Below, in pieces: positions 1 to 7,547 of a stretch of DNA of 64,000 bases. The notes beneath the pieces were generated by a model, which saw nothing but the letters and a program-made list of their open reading frames with translations, was not told the origin of the DNA and ran no database searches. Position numbers and translations under genes: made by a program. Position 1 is the stretch's first letter. Every line of letters starts with the position of its first letter. The DNA is from Xylanimonas ulmi (GTDB taxonomy: Bacteria; Actinomycetota; Actinomycetes; Actinomycetales; Cellulomonadaceae), in the NCBI RefSeq assembly GCF_004216535.1, contig NZ_SGWX01000001.1, forward strand, positions 124,001-188,000, given 5' to 3'.

Positions 1-522
1 GCGTGCGTCGTCGTGCTCGTGGCCCAGGGGTGGGTCGCGGCGCTGATCATGCTGGCCATCGTGCTGGCCGTGCAGCAGATCGAGGGCCACGTGCTCCAAC
101 CCTTCCTCATGGGCCACGCCGTCTCGCTGCACCCCGTGGCCGTGGTGCTGGTGGTCGCCGCGGGCTCGCTGGCCGCGGGCATCGTCGGCGCACTGTTCTC
201 GGTGCCCCTCGTCGCGGTGCTCAACACGGTGATCCTGTACCTGCACGGCACCGACAAGTTCCCCGCGCTCGGCACCGACGACCATGTGCCGCTGCTGCGG
301 CGGCGCCCGTCGCTGCCGGCCATCTCGCTGCCGGGGCGTACCGGGCTGCGCTGGACGGCCCGCGGCGGCGACGCCGTCGCGCAGGGCGAGAGCGCGGGCG
401 TCCACAGCGCGGGCGGCGAGGGCGCAGAGGCAGAGAGCGCAGAGGCCGAGAGCGCGGGCGACGAGAGCGCGGGCGACGAGGACGCGCGCGGCGTGCGGCG
501 CTCGAGCGGAGCCGACCGATGA
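1..522 (+). CDS. AI-2E family transporter, C-terminal part (5' end outside window)
   Basis: Only the last 173 codons are present; the reading frame is open from base 1. The product has two to three hydrophobic segments (WVAALIMLAIVLAVQQIEGH and AVVLVVAAGSLAAGIVGALF). The QQIEGHVLQPFLMG stretch and the following FSVPLVAVLNTV segment are typical of the C-terminal half of AI-2E/PerM (UPF0118) membrane proteins, which are proposed exporters or permeases. After about residue 105 a hydrophilic tail of short Glu/Ala/Gly/Ser repeats (ESAEAESAGDESAGDE) follows and is probably disordered in the cytoplasm. The stop overlaps the ilvA start (ATGA), so the two are probably co-transcribed. Family assignment is good; the substrate cannot be told from the sequence. 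Confidence 0.8.
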   Translation, partial: ACVVVLVAQGWVAALIMLAIVLAVQQIEGHVLQPFLMGHAVSLHPVAVVLVVAAGSLAAGIVGALFSVPLVAVLNTVILYLHGTDKFPALGTDDHVPLLRRRPSLPAISLPGRTGLRWTARGGDAVAQGESAGVHSAGGEGAEAESAEAESAGDESAGDEDARGVRRSSGADR

Positions 523-1796
523 GCGCCGGGCCGCCGACGACGTCGGGCGTCGCCCCGCACGCCGGACCTCCCGTGGTGACCATCGACGACGTGCGCGCCG
601 CCGCACGGCTGCTGGAGGGCGTGGCGATCCGCACGCCCGTCCAGCCGTTCCGCGCGCTGGCCGAGGCCGCCGGCGTGCCCGTAGTCCTCAAACTGGAGAA
701 CCTGCAGCGCGCCGGCTCGTTCAAGGTGCGCGGCGCCTACACGCGCATGGCCCGGCTCTCGCAGGCCGAGCGCGACGCCGGCGTGGTCGCGGCGTCTGCG
801 GGCAACCACGCGCAGGGCGTGGCGCTCGGCGCGCAACTGCTCGGCATCGACGCGGTCGTGTACATGCCCGTCGACGCGCCGCTGCCCAAGCTCGCGGCGA
901 CGCGCGGGTACGGCGCCGATGTGCGCCTGGTCGGGACCAGCGTCGACGAGGCGCTCGTCGCCGCGCGTGCCGACGCCGCGCGCTCGGGGCGCGTGCTCAT
1001 CCACCCGTTCGACCACGTCGACGTCGTCGCCGGACAGGGCACCGTCGCGCTCGAGATCCTTGAGCAGACGCCCGACGTCGGCACGATCGTCGTGCCGCTC
1101 GGCGGCGGGGGGCTCGTGGCCGGGATCGCGACCGTGCTGGCCGAGGCCGCGCCGCACGTGCGCGTCGTCGGCGTCCAGGCCGAGATCGCGGCGGCCTATC
1201 CGGGCTCGCTCGCGGCCGGGCATCCGGTGTCGCGCGCGCTCGGGCCGACCATGGCCGACGGCATCGCGGTCGGCACACCGGGCGAGGTGCCGTTCGAGAT
1301 CCTCGAACGCCTCGGCGTCGAGGTGCGCACGGTCAGCGAGGAGCAGATGTCGCGCGCGCTGCTGCTGGTCGCCGAGCGCGCCAAACTCGTCGTCGAGCCG
1401 TCGGGGGCCGCGGGCGTCGCCGCCGTCATGGCCGACCCGCGCGGGATGCCGGGCACCGTGGTGCCGCTGCTGACCGGCGGAAACATCGACCCGCTGCTGC
1501 TGATGCGCGTGATCCAGCACGGCATGGTCGCGGCCGGGCGCTACCTGCAACTCCAGGTGCGGGTCGACGACCGGCCCGGCGCGTTGGCGACGCTGGTGCA
1601 GACGGTCGCCGCGGCGGGCGGCAACATCATGCACGTCGACCACACGCGCACCGATGTCGCGCTCGGCGTCTTCGACGTCATGGTGACGATGCAGGTCGAG
1701 GCCAAGGGGCCCGAGCACTGCGCCCAGATCCTCGCGGCCCTGCGCGAGGCGGGATTCGAGACGCATCCCACCCGCGGGGCGCACCCGGCCGGGTAG
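519..1796 (+). CDS. ilvA: Threonine ammonia-lyase (threonine deaminase) with C-terminal ACT domain
   Basis: The 425-aa product deaminates L-threonine to 2-oxobutanoate and ammonia with pyridoxal phosphate, the entry to isoleucine synthesis or to threonine catabolism. The PLP lysine is K69 in GSFKVRGA; the SAGNHAQG loop is at 93-100 and the phosphate-binding GGGGL at 195-199. A single ACT domain occupies about 342-415 (LQVRVDDRPGALATLV). This short form with one ACT domain resembles the TdcB/short IlvA type common in actinobacteria, not the two-ACT enterobacterial IlvA. The ATG was chosen because it overlaps the upstream stop (ATGA) and the catalytic domain begins soon after; codons upstream in this frame are antisense-like Arg-rich sequence. 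Confidence 0.93.
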   Translation: MSAGPPTTSGVAPHAGPPVVTIDDVRAAARLLEGVAIRTPVQPFRALAEAAGVPVVLKLENLQRAGSFKVRGAYTRMARLSQAERDAGVVAASAGNHAQGVALGAQLLGIDAVVYMPVDAPLPKLAATRGYGADVRLVGTSVDEALVAARADAARSGRVLIHPFDHVDVVAGQGTVALEILEQTPDVGTIVVPLGGGGLVAGIATVLAEAAPHVRVVGVQAEIAAAYPGSLAAGHPVSRALGPTMADGIAVGTPGEVPFEILERLGVEVRTVSEEQMSRALLLVAERAKLVVEPSGAAGVAAVMADPRGMPGTVVPLLTGGNIDPLLLMRVIQHGMVAAGRYLQLQVRVDDRPGALATLVQTVAAAGGNIMHVDHTRTDVALGVFDVMVTMQVEAKGPEHCAQILAALREAGFETHPTRGAHPAG

Positions 1797-1830
1797 CGGC
1801 GGCGTTCGCCCGACGCGGCCCCGAACGACA

Positions 1831-1876
1831 GAGCCCTCCGCCGGCCGCGGGTCGTGCCGCGGCGGGCGGAGGGCTC
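1831..1876. terminator. Bidirectional terminator-like hairpin between ilvA and greA
   Basis: GAGCCCTCCGCC (1831-1842) pairs with GGCGGAGGGCTC (1865-1876), and the inner CCGCGG copies can extend the stem. It lies between two convergent genes, 35 nt after the ilvA stop and 40 nt from the greA stop. No U tract follows, as is usual in high-GC actinobacteria. Confidence 0.7.
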
Positions 1877-1915
1877 GGGGCCACGGGGCGTCAGCGCCCG
1901 CGGCGAAGCCTGCGC

Positions 1916-2398
1916 TCAGCCCACAAAAGGCTTGGCGCCGGTGATCTCGACGGTGAACACCTTGCCGTTCGGGGCGGTGTAGCTCACCGTGTCGCCGATG
2001 GAGTGGCCGTCGATGGCCGCCCCCAGGGGCGAGGTGGGGGAGTAGACGTCGACGTGCGTGGTGCCCGCGATCTCGCGCGAGCCGAGGAGGAACGTCATCG
2101 GCTCGCCGGCGAGCAGGACGTCGACGAGCATGCCAGCCTCGACCATCCCGTCGTCGGGCGGCGTGCCGATGTGCACGGTGCGCAGCTTCTCCGTGAGCTC
2201 ACGGATGCGCGCCTCGTTCTTGGCCTGCTCCTCGCGGGCGGCGTGGTAGCCGCCGTTCTCCTTGAGGTCGCCTTCGTCGCGGGCAGCCGCGATGCGCTCC
2301 GCGATCTCGGTGCGGGCGGGCCCGGTGAGGTGCTCGAGCTCAGCCTTCAGCCGGTCGTGAGCCTCCTGGGTGAGCCAGGTGACAGCGGATTCGGACAC
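1916..2398 (-). CDS. greA: Transcription elongation factor GreA
   Basis: The 160-aa protein is a secondary-channel factor that makes stalled RNA polymerase cleave backtracked RNA. The N-terminal coiled-coil hairpin carries the acidic tip motif ARDEGDLKENGGYHAAREEQ (E. coli GreA has ARDEGDLKEN), and the C-terminal FKBP-like domain ends TVEITGAKPFVG. The GTG start (VSESAVTWL) was chosen over longer readings because AAAGGAGAG stands 5 nt upstream and because the sequence before it is Arg/His-rich, not protein-like. A TAGGCT hexamer about 110 nt upstream could be the -10, which would give a long leader. Convergent with ilvA; DUF4307 and mca follow in the same order as Mycobacterium Rv1080c-Rv1082. 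Confidence 0.95.
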   Translation of the reverse strand: MSESAVTWLTQEAHDRLKAELEHLTGPARTEIAERIAAARDEGDLKENGGYHAAREEQAKNEARIRELTEKLRTVHIGTPPDDGMVEAGMLVDVLLAGEPMTFLLGSREIAGTTHVDVYSPTSPLGAAIDGHSIGDTVSYTAPNGKVFTVEITGAKPFVG

Positions 2399-2543
2399 GA
2401 GGGCTCTCCTTTCGTGATGCTCGGTCGCCTGGCTCTTGACCGCACGAAAGCCGCACCGACCGCGTCGGCACGCGTGTCGGTGAGGGCCAGGACTGCGTGA
2501 ATCCCTCAGCCTAGCGCGCGACCACCCGGCCGAGGCAAGTCCA

Positions 2544-2948
2544 TCAGTCCGCGACGCATCCGTCGACGACAGCGGCATCGGCCTTTTGCGACGTGCGCAC
2601 GGTCACGCTGTAGCGCGCGGCGCCCGAATCGCTGGGACCCACCGGCACGCGCAGCGACCCCACCTCGGCGAAGCTCTCCGAGAGCGCGCCCACCGTGCAC
2701 ACCGCCGTCGTGCCGGGGCGCATCGAGACCTGGAAGTCGATCTCGATCTCCTCGGCGCTGGTCACCCGGAAGGAGACGACGTCGGCCTGGATGGGAGAGC
2801 GCTGATACTGCGCGACGGCGAACCATGCGGCCAGCGCCACGGCCACCGCGAGGGCCACCACGACGGCCACCTTGGCCAGTCGCGAGGACCCGCGCGCGGG
2901 GCGCCCGTACCGGTCGACGGGCGGTGTGGGCGGCTGTGCGGTGCTCAT
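2544..2948 (-). CDS. DUF4307 single-pass membrane protein
   Basis: The 134-aa product has a short Pro-rich cytoplasmic N terminus (STAQPPTPPVDRYGRP), one transmembrane segment at about 26-47 (VAVVVALAVAVALAAWFAVA) and an extracytoplasmic beta-rich domain with the SFRVTSAEEIEIDF region and two cysteines (AVCTVG and VDGCVAD) that could form a disulfide. This is the DUF4307 pattern found beside mca and greA across Actinobacteria (Rv1081c in M. tuberculosis). Function is not established. The ATG at 2948 was preferred to an upstream in-frame start because the extra residues would be Arg-rich non-homologous sequence. It is divergent from mca with about 100 nt between, so the two may share a control region. 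Confidence 0.8.
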   Translation of the reverse strand: MSTAQPPTPPVDRYGRPARGSSRLAKVAVVVALAVAVALAAWFAVAQYQRSPIQADVVSFRVTSAEEIEIDFQVSMRPGTTAVCTVGALSESFAEVGSLRVPVGPSDSGAARYSVTVRTSQKADAAVVDGCVAD

Positions 2949-3049
2949 GGAGCATGATTGTGGTCGATGCGCGCGGCGCCGCCGACCTGCACGGGGTCGG
3001 AGGCGCGCTCCGGCGCGCACCGTAACGCCCCTGATCGTGGAGGTCAGCC

Positions 3050-3973
3050 TTGTCCAGCGCCCCTCTCGGCACCCCCGGCCGCCTGCGGCTGATGGCAGTG
3101 CACGCCCACCCTGACGACGAGTCGAGCAAGGGCGCCGGCACGACGGCGCGCTATGCCGCCGAGGGCGTCGAGGTGCTGGTGGTCACGTGTACGGGAGGTG
3201 AGCGCGGCGACGTGCTCAACCCCGCGTTCGAGGTCCCGCCGGGTCACGAGTTCGAGACGCTCGCGGGCAAGCGCGCCGTGCGCAGGCTGGAGATGGCCGC
3301 CGCGGCGAGCGCGCTCGGCGTGCGGCAGCACTGGCTCGGCTTCGTCGACTCGGGGCTGCCCGAGGGCGACCCGCTGCCGCCGCTGCCGCAGGACGCCTTC
3401 GCGCGCGTCCCGGTCGAGGTCGCGGCCGCGCCCGTGGTCGAGGCGGTGCGGCGCTTCCGTCCGCACGTGCTGACGACGTACGACCCGAGCGGCGGCTACC
3501 CGCACCCCGACCACGTCTACACGCACACGGTCTCGATGGAGGCGTGGCGGGCCGCGGGTGACCCGGCGCGCTACGTCGTCGACGGCGGAGCGCCACCGTG
3601 GACGCCGCTCAAGCTGTACTACAACCACGGCTTCTCGCTCGCCCGGCTGCGCGCCGTGCACGAGGCGATGGAGGGTCTGGGCCTGGAGTCGCCGTTCGGG
3701 GACTGGATCGAGTCGCGCGCGGCGCGCGAGATCCCCGAGCGTCAGGTGACCACACGCGTCACCGTGGCCGACTACTTCGGCCAGCGCGACGCCGCGTTGG
3801 TCGCGCACGCCTCGCAGATCGACCCGACCGGCTTCTTCTTCGCGGTGCCGCGCGACGTCGAGGCGGATGTGTGGCCCTGGGAGGAGTACGAGCTCGCGGC
3901 ATCGCGCGTGCCGGTCGAGCCCGAGGAGGACGACCTGTTCGCGGGCGTCCGCGGAACGCAGGAGGCACGATGA
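3050..3973 (+). CDS. mca: Mycothiol S-conjugate amidase
   Basis: The 307-aa zinc amidase of the PIG-L/LmbE family cleaves mycothiol S-conjugates, giving a mercapturic acid for export and GlcN-Ins for recycling; it is a cytoplasmic detoxification enzyme. The metal-binding motif HAHPDDESSKG is at 18-28 (H20, D22/D23), followed by VTCTGGERGDVLNP and a second metal site in GGYPHPDHVYTHT. Length matches the Mca branch (Rv1082 is 288 aa). The start is taken as TTG at 3050 because GTGGAGG lies 6 nt upstream; an internal ATG (M15) is possible but has no ribosome site. The stop overlaps the next gene (ATGA). It shows that the host makes mycothiol. Confidence 0.93.
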   Translation: MSSAPLGTPGRLRLMAVHAHPDDESSKGAGTTARYAAEGVEVLVVTCTGGERGDVLNPAFEVPPGHEFETLAGKRAVRRLEMAAAASALGVRQHWLGFVDSGLPEGDPLPPLPQDAFARVPVEVAAAPVVEAVRRFRPHVLTTYDPSGGYPHPDHVYTHTVSMEAWRAAGDPARYVVDGGAPPWTPLKLYYNHGFSLARLRAVHEAMEGLGLESPFGDWIESRAAREIPERQVTTRVTVADYFGQRDAALVAHASQIDPTGFFFAVPRDVEADVWPWEEYELAASRVPVEPEEDDLFAGVRGTQEAR

Positions 3974-4329
3974 GCGCGCTCGCCCTGGCGACGGGGATCA
4001 CGGCCGGGCTGGCGGCCGCCGCGCCGTCGCCCTCGCCCTCGCCCGCCAAGCAACTCGACGCGACCACGGTGACGCCCGGGATCGCCGGGTTCATCGCGAC
4101 GTTCCTGCTGGTCCTCGCCGCGATCGGGCTGTTCCTGCTCATGTCGCGCTCGCTGCGGCGCACGGGGCACAACGCGCGGTTGCGCGGGCTGGAGGTCCCC
4201 GAGTCCGCGCAGGGTGTGCGGCGCGGGAGGCTGCCCGTGCGCCGCGCCGAGCCCACCGCGCCGGGCGTGCTCGACGGCGGCACGCCGTTCGCGGCGCCGG
4301 ACGCTCCCGGGCAGAGCCCGGACGCGTGA
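3970..4329 (+). CDS. Small membrane protein of the mca operon
   Basis: The 119-aa product begins with a weakly hydrophobic stretch that could be a signal peptide (ALALATGITAGLAAAAPSPS), then has one clear transmembrane helix at about 38-58 (IAGFIATFLLVLAAIGLFLL) followed by a basic SRSLRRTGHNARLRG anchor and a disordered Pro/Ala tail. It overlaps mca by ATGA and the next gene by GTGA, so it is translationally coupled to both. Its place matches M. tuberculosis Rv1083, a membrane protein of unknown function. The neighbourhood might suggest a link to mycothiol chemistry or export, but the sequence itself does not show it. Confidence 0.72.
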   Translation: MSALALATGITAGLAAAAPSPSPSPAKQLDATTVTPGIAGFIATFLLVLAAIGLFLLMSRSLRRTGHNARLRGLEVPESAQGVRRGRLPVRRAEPTAPGVLDGGTPFAAPDAPGQSPDA

Positions 4330-5153
4330 CGGCGCCGGACGAGGCGGCGAGCACGGCGGGCGTGCGCGTCACGGTCGCGCAGGTCGAGGTCTCCCGCGAC
4401 CACGCCGCCAACCGCGATGCCGTCACCGCCGTCGTGCGCGAGGCGGCCGAGGCGGGCGCCGACCTGGTGGCGCTGCCCGAGTACGCCTCGGGCTACGAGC
4501 GGCGCGGGGTCGGCCCGGCGCACGCCGAGCCGCTCGACGGGCCGTTCGTCACGCTGCTGCGCTCGCTCGCCGCCGAGCACGGGCTGGCGGTGGTCGCGGG
4601 AATGACGCTGCCGGGTCGGTCGCCGCAGCGGGCCGTCAACGCCGTCGTCGCGGTGGGGGCCGACGGCGAGGTCGCGGGCGTCTACCGCAAGGTGCACCTG
4701 TACGACGCGTTCGGGTCGCGTGAGTCGGACACGCTGGAGCCGGGGCCGCTCGACGCCCGGCCGCTGACATTCGCCGTCGGCGGCCTCACGTTCGGCGTGC
4801 TGACGTGCTACGACCTGCGCTTCCCCGAGTCGGCGCGGCGCGCGGTGGACGCGGGGGCACAGGCGCTGCTGGTGCCCGCGGCGTGGGTCGCCGGGCCGCT
4901 CAAGGCCGACCACTGGCGGACGCTCTTGCGCGCCCGCGCGATCGAGAACACCGCGGCCGTGGTCGGCGTCGGCATGGCGGGCCACGGGACGACGGGCCGC
5001 TCGCTGGTGGCGGGCCCGGACGGCGTCGTGACCCTGGAGTTGGGCGATGGCCCGCAGACGGCGACGGTCACCCTGGACCCGGCCGCGATCACCCGCACGC
5101 GCGCGGCCAACCCGTCGCTGGCCAACCGCCGCTACACCACCGCGCCGCGGTAG
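4326..5153 (+). CDS. Carbon-nitrogen hydrolase (nitrilase superfamily)
   Basis: The 275-aa product has the complete nitrilase triad: E52 in LPEYASG, K122 in YRKVHLYD and C161 in LTCYDLRFPE. It belongs to the C-N hydrolase fold (amidase, omega-amidase or deaminated-glutathione-amidase-like branches). The LTCYDLRFPE motif is typical of the Nit/omega-amidase groups, so repair or removal of an amide metabolite is likelier than nitrile hydrolysis. The substrate is unknown, but being coupled to mca by GTGA overlaps through the membrane gene suggests a thiol-metabolite role. The GTG start was chosen because of the overlap and because the fold begins at VRVTVAQVEV only 12 residues later. Confidence 0.85.
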   Translation: MTAPDEAASTAGVRVTVAQVEVSRDHAANRDAVTAVVREAAEAGADLVALPEYASGYERRGVGPAHAEPLDGPFVTLLRSLAAEHGLAVVAGMTLPGRSPQRAVNAVVAVGADGEVAGVYRKVHLYDAFGSRESDTLEPGPLDARPLTFAVGGLTFGVLTCYDLRFPESARRAVDAGAQALLVPAAWVAGPLKADHWRTLLRARAIENTAAVVGVGMAGHGTTGRSLVAGPDGVVTLELGDGPQTATVTLDPAAITRTRAANPSLANRRYTTAPR

Positions 5154-5194
5154 CCGCCGAAGCGCCCAGGGCGGGCGCACAGCGCGGCGCGCGC

Positions 5195-5242
5195 ACCGGG
5201 CCGCTATCGCACCGGACCGCTATCGCACCGGGCCGCTATCGC
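5195..5242. repeat. Three 16-bp tandem repeats at the end of the hemolysin III gene
   Basis: Units ACCGGGCCGCTATCGC (5195-5210), ACCGGACCGCTATCGC (5211-5226) and ACCGGGCCGCTATCGC (5227-5242) follow head to tail. The third unit contains the complement of the TAG stop codon (5236-5238) of the minus-strand gene, so changes in copy number could alter the 3' end without changing the protein. Confidence 0.85.
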
Positions 5243-5991
5243 GCGGCGAGGGCGGCGATGAAGATGGCGACCGTGTGGCAGCCGAAGCCGACGACCGTCA
5301 GGGCGTGGAAGATCTCGTGGAAGCCGAACCAGCGCGGGGACGGGTTGGGGAACTTGGTGCCGTAGATGACCGCGCCGAGCGTGTACGCGACGCCGCCGGC
5401 GATGACGAGCCACACGACGGCGGGGCCGCCGCTGGCCCAGAACTGGTGCATGTAGGCGACCGCGACCCAGCCGAGCGCCACGTACACGGGCACGTAGACC
5501 CATCGCGGCGCGCTCATCCAGAACACCCGCGCGAGCAGCCCGACAACGGAGCCGCCCCATACGAGGGCCAGGAGCACCGTCGCGGTCCGCGTGTCGAGCA
5601 GCAGCACCGCGAGCGGCGTGTAGGTGCCGGCGATGATGAGGAAGATGTTCGAGTGGTCCATGCGCCGCAGCACCGCGGCGACCTTGGCCGACCAGGTGCC
5701 GCGGTGGTAGACGGCGCTGGTGCCGAACAGCGACAGCGACGTCACGGTGAAGACGGTCGCGGCGACCCGGCCGGCGACGGGTGGCGACAGCACGATGAGC
5801 ACGATGCCCGCGGCGAGCGCGAGCGGCGTCGTCACGGCGTGGATCCACCCGCGCAACTTGGGCTTGATCTGTGCGACGGCGGTGCTCATCGAGGTCCCCA
5901 TCGTCTGGACGGTCTGGGTGACCGCGTTGCGCGCGACGTCGATCGCGTCGGGCACGAGGTCGCCGGAGCGAGGGTCGGCGTGCGTTGCCAC
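5236..5991 (-). CDS. Hemolysin III / PAQR family membrane protein
   Basis: The 251-aa protein has about seven hydrophobic helices and the family markers SAVYHRGTW, MDHSNIFLIIAGTYTPLA and GFHEIFHALTVVGFGCHTVA. In PAQR folds the His and Asp residues of these segments bind zinc, which suggests a hydrolase-type membrane enzyme, although bacterial hemolysin III function is poorly defined. The GTG at 5991 was chosen because AGGAGG lies about 4 nt upstream; an ATG at 6030 lacks such a site. The gene is convergent with the nitrilase and divergent from uppS, and a perfect dyad (6032-6051) sits just upstream, so it is probably repressor-controlled. The order matches Rv1085c next to Rv1086. Confidence 0.88.
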   Translation of the reverse strand: MATHADPRSGDLVPDAIDVARNAVTQTVQTMGTSMSTAVAQIKPKLRGWIHAVTTPLALAAGIVLIVLSPPVAGRVAATVFTVTSLSLFGTSAVYHRGTWSAKVAAVLRRMDHSNIFLIIAGTYTPLAVLLLDTRTATVLLALVWGGSVVGLLARVFWMSAPRWVYVPVYVALGWVAVAYMHQFWASGGPAVVWLVIAGGVAYTLGAVIYGTKFPNPSPRWFGFHEIFHALTVVGFGCHTVAIFIAALAAR

Positions 5992-6031
5992 GGGGCCTCC
6001 TGAGGTGGGTGGGGTGTGGTGGTCGACCACG

Positions 6032-6051
6032 AACCTACGCTTGCGTAGGTT
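6032..6051. promoter_or_regulatory. Perfect 20-bp palindrome upstream of hemolysin III (likely operator)
   Basis: AACCTACGC (6032-6040), TT, GCGTAGGTT (6043-6051): 9-bp arms without mismatch. Size and symmetry suit a TetR-type dimer. It lies 41 nt before the chosen hemolysin III start and 134 nt before uppS. Confidence 0.6.
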
Positions 6052-6172
6052 ACGCCACCGTAGCCGACGGCGCCCAGCGGCGGCGGCCGTGCGCCGTGCG
6101 CAACGGGTGAAGATCTGGGATCGGCGCTGAACGCGAGGCAGGGCGTCGTCGGACGTGCGCGTCGCGGCCCGG

Positions 6173-6178
6173 TAACGT
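6173..6178 (+). promoter_or_regulatory. -10 element for leaderless uppS mRNA
   Basis: TAACGT stands 6 nt before the GTG start of uppS and no Shine-Dalgarno is visible, the spacing expected when transcription starts at the start codon. Confidence 0.5.
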
Positions 6179-6184
6179 TGACGC

Positions 6185-6946
6185 GTGCGACAGCCTCAAA
6201 CGCTTTACCGTCTGTACGAGCGTCGCCTCGCCGCCGGACTCACCCCCGACCGTGTGCCCCGACACGTGGGCGTGATCCTCGACGGCAACCGCCGTTGGGC
6301 GAAGTCCTTCGGCGAGACGGCGGCCACCGGTCACCGTCGCGGCGCCGACAAGATCGCCGAGTTCCTCGGCTGGGCCGAGGACCTGGGCATCGAGGTCGTC
6401 ACGCTGTGGATGCTGTCGACCGACAACCTCAGCCGCTCCGCCACCGAGCTCGGCGACCTGCTCGACATCATCGAGGACGCCGTGCGCGGCCTGTCCGACT
6501 CGCGGCGCTGGCGCCTGCGCGTCGTGGGGCGACTGGACCTGCTGCCCGAGCGCCTGGCCGCCGCGGTGCGCGACGCGTCCGAGCGCACCGCCGGGGTCAC
6601 GGGCCTGCAGGTCAACGTCGCGATCGGCTACGGCGGGCGGCACGAGATCGCCGACGCCGTGCGCGCCTACCTGCGCCAGCAGGCCGAGGCCGGCGCGACG
6701 CTCGCCGAGCTCGCCGAGCGCATCGACGTGGGCGACATCGCCGAGCACCTGTACACCGCAGGCCAACCGGACCCCGAGCTGGTCATCCGCACCTCGGGTG
6801 AGCAGCGCATCGGCGGGTTCCTCATGTGGCAGTCGGCCCACTCGGAGCTGTATTTCTGCGAGGCGTACTGGCCCGACTTCCGCCGCGTGGACTTCTTGCG
6901 AGCGCTGCGCGACTTCACCCAACGCGAGCGCAGGCTCGGGCGGTGA
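6185..6946 (+). CDS. uppS: cis-Prenyltransferase (UppS / Rv1086-like short-chain Z-prenyl diphosphate synthase)
   Basis: The 253-aa enzyme condenses isopentenyl diphosphate onto an allylic diphosphate in the Z configuration, producing the lipid carrier (or its Z,E-farnesyl precursor) for cell-wall glycans. Family motifs are complete: catalytic D33 in GVILDGNRRWAK, the DNLSRSATEL segment, and ELVIRTSGEQRIGGFLMWQS with the SELYF end. Gene order (next to hemolysin III) matches M. tuberculosis Rv1086, a Z,E-farnesyl diphosphate synthase, so this may be the short-chain enzyme and a second, long-chain one may lie elsewhere; chain length cannot be read reliably here. The GTG start fits a leaderless -10 and starts the conserved region. 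It overlaps the MarR gene by GTGA. Confidence 0.9.
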   Translation: MRQPQTLYRLYERRLAAGLTPDRVPRHVGVILDGNRRWAKSFGETAATGHRRGADKIAEFLGWAEDLGIEVVTLWMLSTDNLSRSATELGDLLDIIEDAVRGLSDSRRWRLRVVGRLDLLPERLAAAVRDASERTAGVTGLQVNVAIGYGGRHEIADAVRAYLRQQAEAGATLAELAERIDVGDIAEHLYTAGQPDPELVIRTSGEQRIGGFLMWQSAHSELYFCEAYWPDFRRVDFLRALRDFTQRERRLGR

Positions 6947-7467
6947 CCTCGCCGCGCGGCGCCGCACCGCCCGCCGACGAAGGCGCGGCGGGGCGCGGCG
7001 AGCGCGTCCACGAGGGCGACCGGCGGGCCGCCGCCACCTGGCAGGCCCTCTTCCGCACGCAGGCCCTGCTGCTGCGGCGCCTGCAGGACGACCCGATCTG
7101 GGACGACGTCTCCCTGCGCGAGTACGACGTGCTGTTCGCGCTGGCCTCCGCGGGCGGCGCGCTGCGCCTGCGCGATCTGACCGAGAGCCTCTACCTGGTC
7201 CAGTCGTCGGTCTCGCGGCTCGTCGCGCGCATGGCGGCGCGCGGCCTGGTGAGCCGCTCGGTGCCGTCCGACGACGCGCGCGGCACGCTCGTGACCATCA
7301 CCGGCGAGGGGCGCCGCGTGCAGCGTGAGGTCGGCGCCCGGCACGTGCAGGCCATCGGCCGCTACGTGGGCGACGCGCTCGACGACGACCAGCAGCGCGC
7401 GCTGCGCGCCCTGCTCGACGCGCTGCGCAAGGCCCAGCCGCGCATCGCGGACATCGAGCGCCCCTGA
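6943..7467 (+). CDS. MarR family transcriptional regulator
   Basis: The 174-aa protein has a MarR winged helix: LREYDVLFALASAGGALRLR, recognition-helix region LYLVQSSVSRLVARMAARGL and the wing SDDARGTLVTITGEGRR. About 20 disordered residues precede it. It is translated from a GTG overlapping the uppS stop, so it is probably made with UppS. MarR proteins usually respond to phenolic or oxidant ligands and act on neighbouring genes; the palindrome upstream of hemolysin III (6032-6051) is a possible target, but nothing links them directly. Confidence 0.87.
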   Translation: MTSPRGAAPPADEGAAGRGERVHEGDRRAAATWQALFRTQALLLRRLQDDPIWDDVSLREYDVLFALASAGGALRLRDLTESLYLVQSSVSRLVARMAARGLVSRSVPSDDARGTLVTITGEGRRVQREVGARHVQAIGRYVGDALDDDQQRALRALLDALRKAQPRIADIERP

Positions 7468-7534
7468 CGCGAGCGCCGTGCGCGCCGCCCGACGCGCGTG
7501 CGACGGCGCGCCCGGCCCGCGGGTCGACGCCCAG

Positions 7535-7540
7535 TATCGT
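7535..7540 (+). promoter_or_regulatory. -10 element for leaderless glycerate kinase mRNA
   Basis: TATCGT lies 7 nt before the ATG at 7548 and no ribosome-binding site is seen between them. Confidence 0.5.
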
Positions 7541-7547
7541 CGCCCAG

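Noticed and set aside
3-518. N-terminal extension of threonine deaminase
   Set aside because: Arg/Ala/Gly-rich translation of the AI-2E gene in another frame; the overlapping ATG at 519 is the clear start.
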